Below, piece after piece: positions 25,593 to 36,595 of a stretch of 64,000 nt of DNA. This DNA is from Neoceratodus forsteri (taxonomy: Eukaryota > Chordata > Ceratodontiformes > Ceratodontidae), in the NCBI GenBank assembly GCA_016271365.2, contig CM057458.1, forward strand, positions 202,650,501 to 202,714,500. The letters are read 5' to 3'. Position numbers and translations under genes: made by a program. Positions within the stretch are counted from its first letter, which is position 1. Every line of letters starts with the position of its first letter. The notes beneath the pieces were generated by a model. That model was not told where the DNA came from, ran no database searches, and worked only from the letters and a program-made list of their open reading frames with translations.

Positions 25593-26431
25593 TATTATGA
25601 ACTGGCTCAAAAAACATTTTTCATAAAAAATAAAAACAAAATATTCACAACCTTGTGAAAATTAGGTTTTTGGGGTGTTGGATGATTACCTTTCAAGAAA
25701 ATAGTTCCTGGAAGGGTCTAGGCAGCAGGTGGTTCTGCTGTAACTGTAACTGACATTTGTGGAGGAGGTGCAGCTGTGAAGTAAGACTGTACCAGCCCTG
25801 TATACTGTGGTCAGGAGCCAGGGAAACTGTGTGTGCTTTTATTTTTGTTTTTAAATACTGTAGACAGGATTTTGTAATGCAAGCCACCAGAAGGGGATGG
25901 AAGACAGACTGAAATGGAGCCAACTGAGTAGCAGGGAGACTTCCAGTCTTTTCAACAGATCGGTAAGTTGCTAGTTGTCAGTATTTAGCTTGGCAACTGA
26001 TAGGGTACACATAGGAGTTTTGAAGTAAAAAACAACAAAAAAAACAATGTTTTTCCAAGTGCTACTGTGTGTGGAAAATGGGCGGTTGGTCGAGCAAGCA
26101 CGTGCCTCTGGGGAGAGAGTGAGACGGCAAAGTCGCACGTAGAAGCGGCGAGCACTTCATTTTAAAAGAAATAACGGGTAGTAGTGTTGCAGTACATTTC
26201 GGCTAACTGAGGCTGCTATGAAATCTACATTCCTTTGTAGTAGTAGGGACACGAGGTGTTTGTGTGGGAACTGAAGGAACAGGTGAGGATGTGATTTTGG
26301 GAGAGTGAGGAGGAGGCTGGTGACTGGAGGTTTTCTGAAGCCGTGATGATGTAGCCCGATATCATCACGGCTTCAAAATCCCTCTCTGGCCAATCAGCTT
26401 CCTCCATTTATGATCTTCAGTTCATAATTAA

Positions 26432-26576
26432 GCAATAAGGCATGACAGGGTGTGGTATATCATGGGATATCATCAGGTCTCGGGTGGTTGGGCATGGGGC
26501 CGCAGGCCAAGTACATCCAACCACCCGAGAAGTGATGATATCCCATGATATACCACACCCTAGAGTGACTTATTGC
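26432..26576. repeat. Large hairpin, array unit 3
   Basis: A 145 bp palindrome with arms GCAATAAGGCATGACAGGGTG and CACCCTAGAGTGACTTATTGC. Apex GGGTGGTTGGGCATGGGGCC. It lies 984 bp after the equivalent position in unit 2 and is more perfectly paired than unit 2. Confidence 0.85.
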
Positions 26577-27599
26577 TATTATGAACTGGCTTAAACATTT
26601 TATTACTTAACAAAAACTTAAAATGTTTTGATGGTGACATTTTGGGTGTTGGAGGAGTACCTTTTGATAAAATAGTTCCTGGAGGCATATCGGCAGCAGG
26701 TGGTGCTGCTGTAATTGGAGCAACTGTGAACTCTTTCTATCTCACTCTGCACAGTGTGGTCAAGACCCAATTGTTTTAATGTTGTGGTCCATTTGGGGGT
26801 TTAAAATGTTGCAACCAGGTGCCTGACACACATAACATTTACAGTTTTTTAATGTCACTAGAAGAGGTAAAAGTCGCAGTTTGAAAGACAGCAGAGCAAG
26901 TAGGAGGGACACTTGCTTCTTCTTGTCTGGGCTTTTGACTACAGAGTAAGTTTCAGTGTCTGTATTTAGCTTGGTTCTGGTAGCAGATGTTAAATACAGG
27001 GAAGTAAATATTGTAATTTTTGTAAACGCTATTGCGTTTGGGAAACTGGCAGCCGAGCGCGCTCCTCTGAAAAGAGCGAATGACAGACTGATGGAGAAGA
27101 TCATTAACCCACAAGCAATAACGGTTTCTTGAAAAGAAGCTCTGTTTAAAAAAAATCCGATTGAGTTGTGTCGATGTTTTTTTCTTATTTATTGAAGATG
27201 CACTCGATCTTGTTTCTGGCAGCAGCTTTCGTTGTGCTGCTTTCTCTCATGGGCAAAGTTGTAAGGAACACTGCGCTGAGAGCAAGGATGCTGGTGGCCA
27301 GACCTTTTTTGAAGCTGTGATGATGTAGCCCGATATCATCATGGCTTCAAAGAGATCTCGGCCAATCAGATTTGTGCATTTACAATCCCTAGTTCATAAT
27401 ACACAATAATAAACACCCTGTCATGCCTTATTGCTTAAGTAACTCAGGGTGTGGTCCTGCAGTACCACCACTGTTCTCTTTGCATTCTGGGAAGTCAAGT
27501 TAATGAACTAGGCAAATATAAATAAATACCCACTTTGGGTTTTGGAGTTAAGTTGATTTTGGCTTTCAAACACAGTAATTCTTCAAGTGCACTGCTTCT

Positions 27600-27735
27600 G
27601 GCCAACCACATTTATTTACTTAGCCTTTGTTTACTGGGCAGGTGTGCTAGCCATAGAAATTACTATTTTCAGGCACAACCCAGGAGGTTACAGAGTGGAA
27701 TTACACAAAACACAGAAACAAAACAAGGTTATAGA
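27600..27735 (-). pseudogene. LINE 3' end fragment
   Basis: TTTATTTACTTAG, GTTTACTGGGCAGGTG and CACAACCCAGGAGGTTACAGA match the 3' end of the LINE at 9,711-9,800 in the same orientation. Only the tail is present. Confidence 0.65.
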
Positions 27736-27929
27736 CGTATTAGGTTCCATCAAGTTTAGGGTTGGTCTTCATGCCTGACTAGGCACAATCCAAATAAATG
27801 CAGTTGCTGTACATCTAATGCCATCATAGGTGTTCTTCAGGTGCCTGTGCAGGCTCAGCCCAACTTGATGATAGCCCACCCCCAAAACAAACATTCACAG
27901 TACTAGTTTGCCCAACTGTACTGAGCAGT

Positions 27930-28190
27930 GATCTTCTGTGGAGTGGGACATGTCAGCACTCTTCAAAGCCGACCGGCAAACTGAAGAATCAAAGGTAAGC
28001 GCATATAATGGCTCTCAATGGGAGTTTCAACTTATGTTAATATCTCAGCCATTTGTAGGAATTTTGGCCCCAAATTTTCAACATGGGTGCCTGGGACCCC
28101 AACTCGTGAACATGTCACTGTCATTTCATTACTCAGTCCTGAAAGGTGATTTTGTGGTCATTGCACGGAATAAAAGCATTAATTAATCTT
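27930..28190. repeat. Dispersed palindromic repeat family A, short copy
   Basis: The left boundary sequence (AGTGCTGACATGTCCC, GGCTTTGAAGAGTG and CTTCAGTTTGCCGG on the minus strand) matches the right boundary of long copy 1 at 23,945-24,000. Family A sequence follows (CAAATTTTCAACATGGGTGCC, CTCGTGAACATGTCACTGTCA) until 28,170. It is therefore an inverted short copy with one shared boundary. Confidence 0.6.
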
Positions 28191-28439
28191 ACTAAACAGA
28201 GTAACATTCAACACTTGGCATCTACGCTGTATCAAAACATACAGGAGATACAGTACACAAAAAAGAAACAACCATGGTACTAGCCAGCTGTACCTCCTGG
28301 CTATAAGTAATATAATTTGAAGATTTAGGGGTTGGTTTTATTTGAGGATAGTTTTATACTTGTATTCTGTATTTGTTTTACTTATGCTATGCTTATGATA
28401 GTTGTTGTTTTTTCTGGAACCTCTACTCTGTACTGGTGC

Positions 28440-29345
28440 CCAGGGCCTCTGGAGAAGGGTGCCATGAATAAATACAATTCACTACTAGTGCTACAGATGG
28501 GAAGGGGAACTGCAGATGGAAGTCAGTTGGGAGGATTGGATTAATAGCTGCAGGGAAATTCACAAAGTTACTAGCTCACATATTTGGAGAGAATTTATGT
28601 GGAAGCACTTAGTCAGATACTTAAGAATTTCACAGAATATAGCCCATTATAGTCAAGAGTACACATCATACTGCTGGAGACTATATGGGGATGAGAAAGC
28701 AGGGCATGCCCACAATATGTGGGAATAGACCAAACTCCAACCATTTCTGACTGAGCTATACACACAGATAGAGGTTATCCTATAACAACCATTGCAGTTT
28801 ACCCTGAAGCTGTTTTTACTGTTGCAATTTCCAAGGGTATATGGGGATAAAAATGCAAAATACATGCTAGGGATAATGACAGCAGCTGGTAAAAGTGACC
28901 AGACAATGATTAGAGAAGCAACCACCAAAAATAAGACACAGAGGGAAATTATAATGCAGATCTACTAAATGGAAAGGGTTGCTTTTTCACAAAAAATTAG
29001 ACATGAGCAGTTCACATCAAGGTGGAGGAAAGAGTGATGTAAATGATGCAGAAAGAACCTTTCTACTTCAAGAATGCAAACTTGCAGGTGGAAGGCCTTC
29101 TGTACTTGATGTTATAGTAAGATAAAGCTTGACTACTGAGCTATAAATGACCAGTGTGCATCCCCCCCTCTCTGAAGCTATTTTATTCTTTCACTGCCAT
29201 GGACAGTTCTAAGGCCTCCTTCAGTACAACCCTACTATTTAAGAACTGTAAGAATGAAAGGATGTAACAATGCTCCAGGAAAAATAAAAATATTTTGAGA
29301 AGAGAAATGTATGTATCTGTGCAAGCTTCAATAAAAAGTAAGTTA
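28440..29345 (+). pseudogene. L1-type LINE ORF2 C-terminal fragment
   Basis: The plus strand encodes WREFMWKHLVRYLRISQ, AHYSQEYTSYCWRLYGDEKA and HAHNMWECTKLQPF. This is the L1 C-terminal domain ending in the cysteine motif CWRxC...H...W.C, with the second cysteine changed to tyrosine. Stops occur after 28,728. A 3' untranslated part with AATAAAAAG closes at about 29,340. Neither RT nor endonuclease is present, so it is a 5'-truncated insertion. Confidence 0.8.
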
Positions 29346-29439
29346 CAAAAAATGATAATAATTATGAAAACGCTAACAAGATATCATGATATTTTGAGGT
29401 TAGCTACAAAGATATTACTAATCTTACTATTTTTATCTG

Positions 29440-29985
29440 CCCTGGCATGGTAAAAACGATATTAATGCACTGTTTAGGGTTCAAGTTAATGCCACAAAAG
29501 TAAGGAAATGTGGCATTAAGGTTTTGAACCCTAACTCCCCCCAATCAGCAAAAGGACAAGATCACAGAAACAACCACAGACAACCATCATCAGTTAAGAA
29601 AAACAACATGTAACTGTTTCCAGATGACACAGAAGCAGTAGCACTATTGTGCTACCTTCTTGGATTTGCATCTGCTGCTGCACAATATAAGACATGCACA
29701 CTCCATTCTGCCTGCAAATAGAAATCCAGAATACTCAAATCACAACACTACTTCTCTTTGCAGAGGCACAGCCCCTTGCAACCACAGATACAAATCCATG
29801 ATACCCAAATTAAAAAAAATTCTTTTAATCTGCAGAAGTGCATGCCCCTATGGGTCAAGTGCTTCTGTAACCACAGGTACTCATCCACACTGGAAGACAT
29901 ACATCCACTTCTGGCTGCAGAATGGCATGCTCCTGAGGGCCTGTGCTTCTGCAGCCACAGGTGTAAGACATGCACACAGGGGAGA
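29440..29985 (+). repeat. Dispersed repeat family B, copy 2
   Basis: The left module (TTAGGGTTCAAGTTAATGCC, CAACCATCATCAGTTAAG, CTGTTTCCAGATGACACAG) is the reverse complement of the right module of copy 1 and matches 43.77-43.95 kb. It is followed by the CAGAAGTGCATGCCCC / GCTTCTGTAACCACAGG short modules. No coding function. Confidence 0.7.
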
Positions 29986-30150
29986 GGCTGGCAATTATAG
30001 GACAGTCAGGCTGACTGGTTTGATAATTGCCAGCCTTCAGCATTACTCTCTGAGAAGTGGAACACATCTGCCCTCCTCCAGTCCTCAGGGACCACTCTTC
30101 TTTCTAATGAGCTATAAAATAGGGCCATCAGAGGTGCAGCCAGTACCTAC
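29985..30150 (-). repeat. Inverted CR1/L3 segment forming a fold-back
   Basis: The minus strand here reads GCACCTCTGATGGCCCTATT, AGGACTGGAGGAGGGCAGA and GGCTGGCAATTA. These match the plus strand of the adjoining CR1/L3 copy at 30,190-30,310. A short plus-strand CR1 piece (GAGGCTGGCAATTATAGG, 29,981-30,020) lies on its outer side. It is therefore an inverted partial duplication directly next to the main copy. Confidence 0.7.
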
Positions 30151-30154
30151 CTGA

Positions 30155-30731
30155 GGGTATTGAGGGAGCTCAGGGAGGTACTGACTGCACCTTTGATGGC
30201 CCTATTTAACAGCTCTTTGGAAACAGGAGTGGTTCTGGAGGACTGTAGTAGGGCAGATATAGTCCCTCTTCACAAAAGTGGTAGTAGGGAAGAGGCTGGC
30301 AACTGTAGGCCAGTCAGCCTGACTTCAGTGGTGCTAAAGTTAATGTAATCACTGCCGAAAGAAAGGACTGCAGAATATCTTGAATGCAGTGGGTTACAAT
30401 ACCTGAGGCATCATGGATTTATTGAGGGGGGAAGGGGGAGCTCATGTCAGTTAACTCTGATAGAGTTCTTTTACTGGGTGACAAAGGAACTAGATCAGGG
30501 TGGAACAGTGGATGTAGCCTACCTAGATTTCAGTAGGGCATTTGACACCATTACACATAGGAGACTAGTAAGCAAGCTGGCTGGCATAGGAGTGGGTCCA
30601 AAGATGGTAAACTGGGTAAGAAATTGGCTAAGGGATAGGATGCAGAGGGTGGTGTTAAACAGAGTTCATACCGAGGAAGGTAGGGTGGCCAGCAGGGTGC
30701 TTCAGGGATAAGTGCTGAGACAAGACTTCTT
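30155..30731 (+). pseudogene. CR1/L3-type LINE, part 1 (before L1 insertion)
   Basis: The plus strand encodes LREVLTAPLMALFNSSLETG, NCRPVSLTSVVLKLM and, after a frame break, the RT palm VAYLDFSRAFDTITHRRLVS and WVRNWLRDRMQRVVLN. The upstream endonuclease is lost. The frame runs into the L1 insertion just before the catalytic aspartate box, which resumes at 36,611 in part 2. It is related to the 15.4-17.9 kb copy. Confidence 0.88.
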
Positions 30732-30939
30732 TTTTTTTTTTTTTAATTCAAAGTTTATTGATACATTTTCCACAATAAAAGGCAGTTAGAATGACAGTGA
30801 CATTGAAATTCAGATACAATGTAAAGGGAAAACTGCCTAACCCACCCTTCCCTCCCCTTACTGCACTAACCAAACCTAGTGTCCCTCAAATGCCAAGCAC
30901 TTTACCTAAGATCTTACATGACAGTGTAGCCTAAGATAT

Positions 30940-33900
30940 ACTTAGACCTGAGCCAGAGAAATTAGAGAGTGAAGGGGATCCCAGATTTTTGTATAAACTC
31001 CCAGTCTATTATGAAGACTGGCAATCGCTTTTTCTGTATGTAGATTGGACAAAATTTCTTTTACCCATTCCTGGGCAGATGGGGAGGACTTATCTTTCCA
31101 GTGGTGTAAAATGAGCTTCTTGGCTGATAAGGCGATCATAGAAATATGAAAAAATTCTTACTTTAACTCTAATAGATGACAGGTCCCCTAAAAGGCAAAT
31201 CTCACGAGTAAAGTACTCCTGAAGGCCCAGCAGAGGGTCCAGGGAAGTCTTAATTGAGTCCCATAAGGGGGAGACTTTAGGACAAGACCAAAACATGTGG
31301 AGAAGTGTTCCTTATTCCTGCAGACATTTATTGCATATATTGGAATTCAGATAACCCCACTTCTGTAATTTAACCAGAGTGTAATACAAGTTATGTAAAA
31401 TATGATGTTGCATGAGATGCAGTCTGTCTTGAGAAATATGTTTATGACAGGATCTCCACAGGGATTGCCAATCCAAATGATGCTGAGGGAAGAAATTATT
31501 CCAGAATCTTGTGGGTCCAAAGGAGACCCCGTATTTTTTGTGAAACAAAACATGATATAATTTAGATAGTACACCTGAAGATCCGGAGAGTGAGGAAACC
31601 TCAGGTATCAGGGCTGTGACGGTCTGGGAGGGGGGAGTATTACTGAAATTGGCTACAAGTAAATGCCTTAGTTGTATAACTTTGAAATGAGAAGAAGCCG
31701 GACTAAGAAATTTCCTAATAATATCTCCCACTGACAACCATTGCCCATCTTCATCCGTAAGGGAAAGAAGTTTCCCATCCCCCAATTGGGACAACCATTG
31801 ACGGGGAATCTGATTCTTGTTAATAGTGAAAGATGGGGAATTCCAGATAGACTGGGCCAGGTCCCAGTGGGGAGAATATTGCAAAAATGAACACATTTGT
31901 AAATAAACCTTGAAGGAAGTCGATATTGTGGGGCACTCCTCGATCATACGTACCTGGGGGAGTTTAAGAAAAAATAAGGTAAGGGGGTCCAGATTTGTGG
32001 ACTTGATTGCATCCAGTTCAGTTCTAAGCCAAACCGGTTGCTCTTTTTCTGGGCCGGGAGATACCCATCTCAGACATTTTGCTAGGTGACTAGCCCAGTA
32101 ATATATAGCCAGATGGGGAATCCATAAACCCCCCTCCAGTTTTGGAGCTGCCAACTTATGATAAGCCAACCGAGGATATCTGTTGGCCCAAATAAATCTG
32201 GTGAATATGCCATGTATCTATTTAAACTAGAGTAAAGAGATGAAAGTATTGAGAAGAGATACTGGATAAAAAATTCTAGGAAATATGTTCATCTTAATTA
32301 TGTTGATCCGGCCCCATAATGAAATGGGTAATTTGGACCACCTCTCGAGGTCATGAACTATCAACTGCGAGAGAGAATCCAGATTTTTATTAAACCATGT
32401 TAGGGGGTTACGAGATAGCTTGATACCTAAATATTTAAATGACCTGGGAGTCCAGCATAAACCTAAGGAACTAATATCATTTTTAAAAACCTTATGGTTT
32501 AATGGGAAAAATAAGGATTTACTAGCATTCAATTTGTAATTGGACAGGTCACTAAATCTTGCTATTTCCCTCAACAAAGCCGGAACAGAGGATACAGGGT
32601 GAGATAAATGTATCAGCAAGTCATCTGCATATGCAGTGACTTTGATTTCATGACGCCCAACCCTAATACCTTGTATAGAAACATTATTGAGAATATTTTG
32701 AATGAGAGGTTCCATATATAAGTTAAATAACAGAGGAGATAATTGACATCCCTGTCTAGTCCCTGAATGGAGTGAAAAGGGCTTAGAGAAAGCCCCATTT
32801 CCAGAGATTCTTGCAGTAGGAATTTTGTAAAGTGTGACAATCCAGGAGATAAACAGAGAAGGAAATTGAAAAGCTTCCAGAACTCAAAACAGAAAATTCC
32901 AATTCACTCGATCAAATGCCTTCTTGGCATCCAGGGAGACCAGTTCTGCAGGGAACTCGGCATCCCTGGTAGCCAAGAAGACATGTGATAGGGTACGCAA
33001 GTGGTCAGATGATGAACGCCCTTTCATGAATCCTACCTGGTTTGTACCTATTAACTCAGGAAGAACTACCATTAGCCTATTAGCTAATATCTTTGAGAGA
33101 ATTTTAATATCCTAGTTTATAAGGGAAATAGGTCTGTAACTCTGAACAAGCTCAGGATCTTTATCTGCTTTGGGGAGAACAATCAAGGCTTCAAAAAGGT
33201 GAGGGTCGGCCTATGCCCCAGCTAAAATATGTTGAAATAAACGGCAAAGTACTGGTAATAAGAGGTCCTGAAAAACTGTGTAAAATAAGGAGGAAAATCC
33301 ATTGGGGCCTGGGACCTTGTCTGCCGGCAATTCGCTAATAACCTCAGCAATTTCTTCCTGAGAAATAGGAGTAACCAGAAAACCCTTGTGTCGGTCTGAG
33401 AGGGAGGGCAAATGGGAGTCCTTCAAATAGCTCTCCGTACTCCCAGGGCAAGGGGGATGCTCCATGTCACTGTACAAGTTTGCATAGTAAAGGGTGAATT
33501 CTTGGACTATTTCAGTGGGAGATATTTTTAAGGATCCATCAGCCACTGCCCTGATAGGAGGGATAAATCTCACTGATTCTTGTTGCTGAATACGCAGTGC
33601 CAGTAGGCGCCCCGCCTTTTCTCCCTGGTCAGTGTAGCTAGCTCTTGTATGAATAATAGCTAATTCTGATTTTTCCTGAAGTAACTCTAAATATCTATCT
33701 TTCAACACTAAGAGTTTTCTCCTATCCTCATCACGAGGATTAATCGAAAAGTTATTTTCAAGTGATCTAATTTGAGATAGTAAAGATATTAATTCCTTCT
33801 CCTGTGCCCTTTTCGGTCCCACCGCCATACTAATACTGATCCCTCTCATGAACGCCTTAAAGGCCCCCACAAAATATCCAGCTTTGCACTATCTAAAGGG

Positions 33901-34378
33901 TTAGATGAAAAAAAGGATTCAATTTTCTCCCTTATAAGTTTGTAATATTTGACATCTTTGAGAAGTTGTTCATTAAGTTTCCATCTGGTTTCTCTGTTAG
34001 GTAAATTAAGGAATGTCCCCTGGGTCATCTATGTTAGGGCCATAGATACTACTGAGTAATAATGGAACGGACCAGAGAGTGCCTTTAACAAGGATAAACC
34101 TTCCCTCAGGGTCTTTAATTGACCTGTGTGGAAACGAAGGGGATACCCCTATTAATCATGAGCATGACCCCACAACTATTAGTAGATCCCTGGGCATTGT
34201 ACACCAGACCCACCTGTTGTCTCCTTAACTGTGAAGTTTCCGTTTCTAATAAATGAGTTTCCTGTATAAAAGTAATCTGAGAACGTAGTAAACTTAAATG
34301 TTTAAGAGCCTAATAGTGTTTGTGCTTTTTCCTAATCCCCTTAACATTCCAAGTTGCAAAAATTATTTCTTTAGCCAT
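30940..34378 (-). pseudogene. L1 ORF2 (endonuclease/reverse transcriptase), broken
   Basis: The likely start codon at 34,378-34,376 opens MAKEIIFATWNVKGIRKK, an L1-type endonuclease N-terminus, followed by FIQETHLLE. After about 110 residues the frame passes directly to LNLPNRETRWKLNEQLL, so roughly the C-terminal half of the endonuclease (with the expected SDH motif) is missing. RT motifs follow: NGFSSLFYTVFQ (33.3 kb), GTNQVGFMKGRSSSDHLR, SLDAKKAFDRVNW (32.9 kb) and an intact YADD in VTAYADDLLIHL (32.64 kb). The C-terminal zinc-knuckle-like motif CNKC...HMFWSC lies at 31,320-31,290. Several stops and frameshifts interrupt it. It would make cDNA by target-primed reverse transcription if intact. 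Confidence 0.9.
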
Positions 34379-35558
34379 CCAGTAATGGTAGTTAGACTAA
34401 ATGTATTCAGCTCAGCACTCGGGATGCATAATACCTACAACCCTACTCCCATGGTTACTGCAGTAAGACCCTCCCTCCTCCCTAACCCCACCACATTTAA
34501 GTCCTTCCCATCCCTCCACCTGCCCCCTACCTCTATCAATACCCCAATCCTCACCACCCAACCCTCTAAACTGCCACAAGCGCAACGCTCAGCACAGTAC
34601 TGGATCTTTTCCCTCATCTCCCGCCTCCCGATAATGCATCTCTGTTAATGGCAAATCCTGCATTACACTGTAATTATATGAAAAAACAAACAGTGCTGAT
34701 TACCCCCAGAAAATGAGAGAATGGCCTTGGGCTTTCAGTACCACCACACCTAAGTGTTAGCATGATAACAACCTGGTAAAAGAGGTATGCAACAAGAACC
34801 ATGCATATCTCAGATAGCCATGGAAACTGGAATGAAACTGAGAGTGGGAATTGAGATCAACCTTGCCTCGTGGGACAGTTATGCAGGAACTAGAACTAAA
34901 TTGGGAACCCAGTGAAGGGGAGTGACCATTGCCACAGACTGAGAGCAAAAACTGGGAAAAACCTAGCACACATAACTCAGGAGAAGAAGACAGAGAAAAC
35001 GAGTCTTCCCAGAGGTAACCAACCTCCAATTGCAAAGGCTCACCCTGAGAAAATTTATTGCCCTGCACTCGAGTCTAACGAGAAGATTGAGGGAGATCCC
35101 CCTCAAATTAAGAGCTGCACCACTGTGAGTTACAAATGCTTAGTGCACCCTCTAGTGGCCAGATCCAGATCATAATACAGTGAAAGTGAGCTGCAGAGAA
35201 AGCCCAAGACCGCTCTAATTTCCGATCCAAATGACATAAACATGAATCTAAGCCTCAGCGAGACAAATTCCCCCTTCTAGTGTGTTTACAATGATGAGAA
35301 TACTGAAACATGCGACTCTGTTCACCCCATAAACAAACCCCGAGACCCCAAGTGTCCTTTGCCCTTAACTGGCGTAGGCCCTCTATGATTGGGGCCACAG
35401 AAACTACTGGCAGGCGTGCCCTGTGCTGATCCCCCCAGTTCAAGCAAAACAACAGGAATTTCCCATCCAACTCACTCTGAACGTCTCCTCAAGCAAGGAA
35501 AAAACCAAAGTTCTGATTCACAGCTCCAAGCAGCTCTTCATCCCGTAAACAAAGCATC

Positions 35559-36445
35559 TCAGGGCTCCTGAAACAGATCTGGTAGCATAAATTGAAGGCT
35601 CGTCAGGGTTGCTGCAGGATCATCATAATTGAACCAGGATCCATTTACTAGAATTTGTGACTTGGCTGGGTATCCCATCCTAAATTTCAGGCCTGCCGCA
35701 ATTATCTTAGACACAATGGGATGGAATGCTTTCCACTTCAGACGAACCGAGCCAGGCAAATCTTGTGAGATTCTCAGTTTCGTGTTCTCCCACCGAACCT
35801 CTTGTAAAGCTCTCACTTTCTGCAGAAAATGTTGTTTCTCTAGGAAATTCAAAAAACGACAAATGATAGGATGGGGGGGAGGTCCTCCGGAGAAGGCTTA
35901 GGTTGCAGAGACGTGTGATCTCACTCTATAATATAGACAGGGCCAAAGGGAGATGGGCTGGTGACTCGCTCCACCAACTTCTGTACAAATGCCATAACAT
36001 GCTGGCCCTCTTCTCTCTCCGGTAACCCAAGTATCACAACATTGTTTCTGCGGCTACGGCCCTCTAGATCTTTGAGCTTGGCTTCAAGACGAGATAACTT
36101 CTGACACATAGACACCAGTTCAGGATCGAGATTCCCTAACTTTTTCTCAATTGAGACTATTCATGCTGTGTTGTCAGAGACAGTTAGCGAAACTTCATCC
36201 AGTTTTCTATAGAGGGTCTTCCGGTCAATCGCCATTTCTTTCATTTCTTCACAAAAGGGCTTAAACTCTTCAAGGAACCTAATGAGTGTTAAAGATTCCT
36301 GCTCACCGACTTGGCATGGAGGATCAGAGCTCTCTGGTCCACCCAAGGCCCTGGATTTCTTGGAGGCCATTTCGGGGTAGCAGGGGGAGTGTGCTTCTGC
36401 AGGGCTTTCTTCATGTAAGCCTCCATCCGACGATCTAGCACTCAA
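35559..36445 (-). pseudogene. L1 ORF1 (RNA-binding protein), broken
   Basis: A methionine at 36,445 begins a 94-residue acidic/basic N-terminal part. It is followed by a coiled-coil-like stretch (KLSRLEAKLKDLEGRSRRNN) and the RRM start VVILGLPE at 35,921-36,115. The C-terminal domain comes last (FLEKQHFLQKVRAL and MLPDLFQEP, 35,559-35,852). The order coiled coil, RRM and C-terminal domain is that of L1 ORF1p, the single-strand nucleic-acid chaperone. Stops at about 36,160 and a frame break near 35,900 inactivate it. Confidence 0.85.
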
Positions 36446-36595
36446 ACCAGGCTTTCAAAGTATTTGGAGAGCACAGAATCTCAAAAGCAGAGGAAATGGG
36501 GAAATTCAGACGTCTAAAAAAGATGATTTAGTGATCGGGAGGCAGGAGCTTCTTGAATGAGCTTCTACTCAGCACTCTGCATCACGTGATCCTCC

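Larger units (their letters stand above)
24969..27440 (+). mobile_element. Tandem composite array of hairpin elements
   Basis: Three related units follow each other. Each has a large hairpin (starting at 24,969, 25,448 and 26,432), a spacer, a small stem-loop (25,356-25,391; 26,336-26,375; 27,310-27,349), a CCAAT core (GACCAATC or GGCCAATCAG) and an end of the type CATTGTATAA or TTCATAATA. The second and third units are alignable over about 984 bp, including the spacer (ATAGTTCCTGGA, CAGCAGGTGGT, GTATTTAGCTTGG). The array ends with a collapsed pair of outer arms at 27,395-27,435. No transposase is encoded, so these look like non-autonomous elements amplified in tandem. Confidence 0.75.
30732..36595 (-). 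mobile_element. Near full-length L1-type LINE
   Basis: The element inserted into the CR1/L3 copy. The plus-strand poly-T at 30,730-30,744 is its 3' tail, and the 5' end is GGAGGATCACGTGATGC at 36,595. The flanks carry a 14-15 bp target duplication with three mismatches (GAGACAAGACTTCTT at 30,717-30,731, AAGACCAGTCTTCTT at 36,596-36,610). Both ORF1 and ORF2 are present but broken, and ORF2 lacks part of its endonuclease. The 5' end contains the palindrome CACGTG, as a promoter E-box might. About 1.2 kb separates ORF1 from ORF2, with no assigned function. Confidence 0.9.

Noticed and set aside
27198..27320. A short frame beginning MHSILFLAAAFVVLLSL that resembles a signal peptide
   Set aside because: It lies inside the hairpin array spacer, has only 41 codons, and the homologous position in the preceding unit does not preserve the frame.
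24969..27440. A CRISPR-like array because of regular hairpins
   Set aside because: The spacing is about 1 kb, the units are alignable along their whole length, and the context is eukaryotic.
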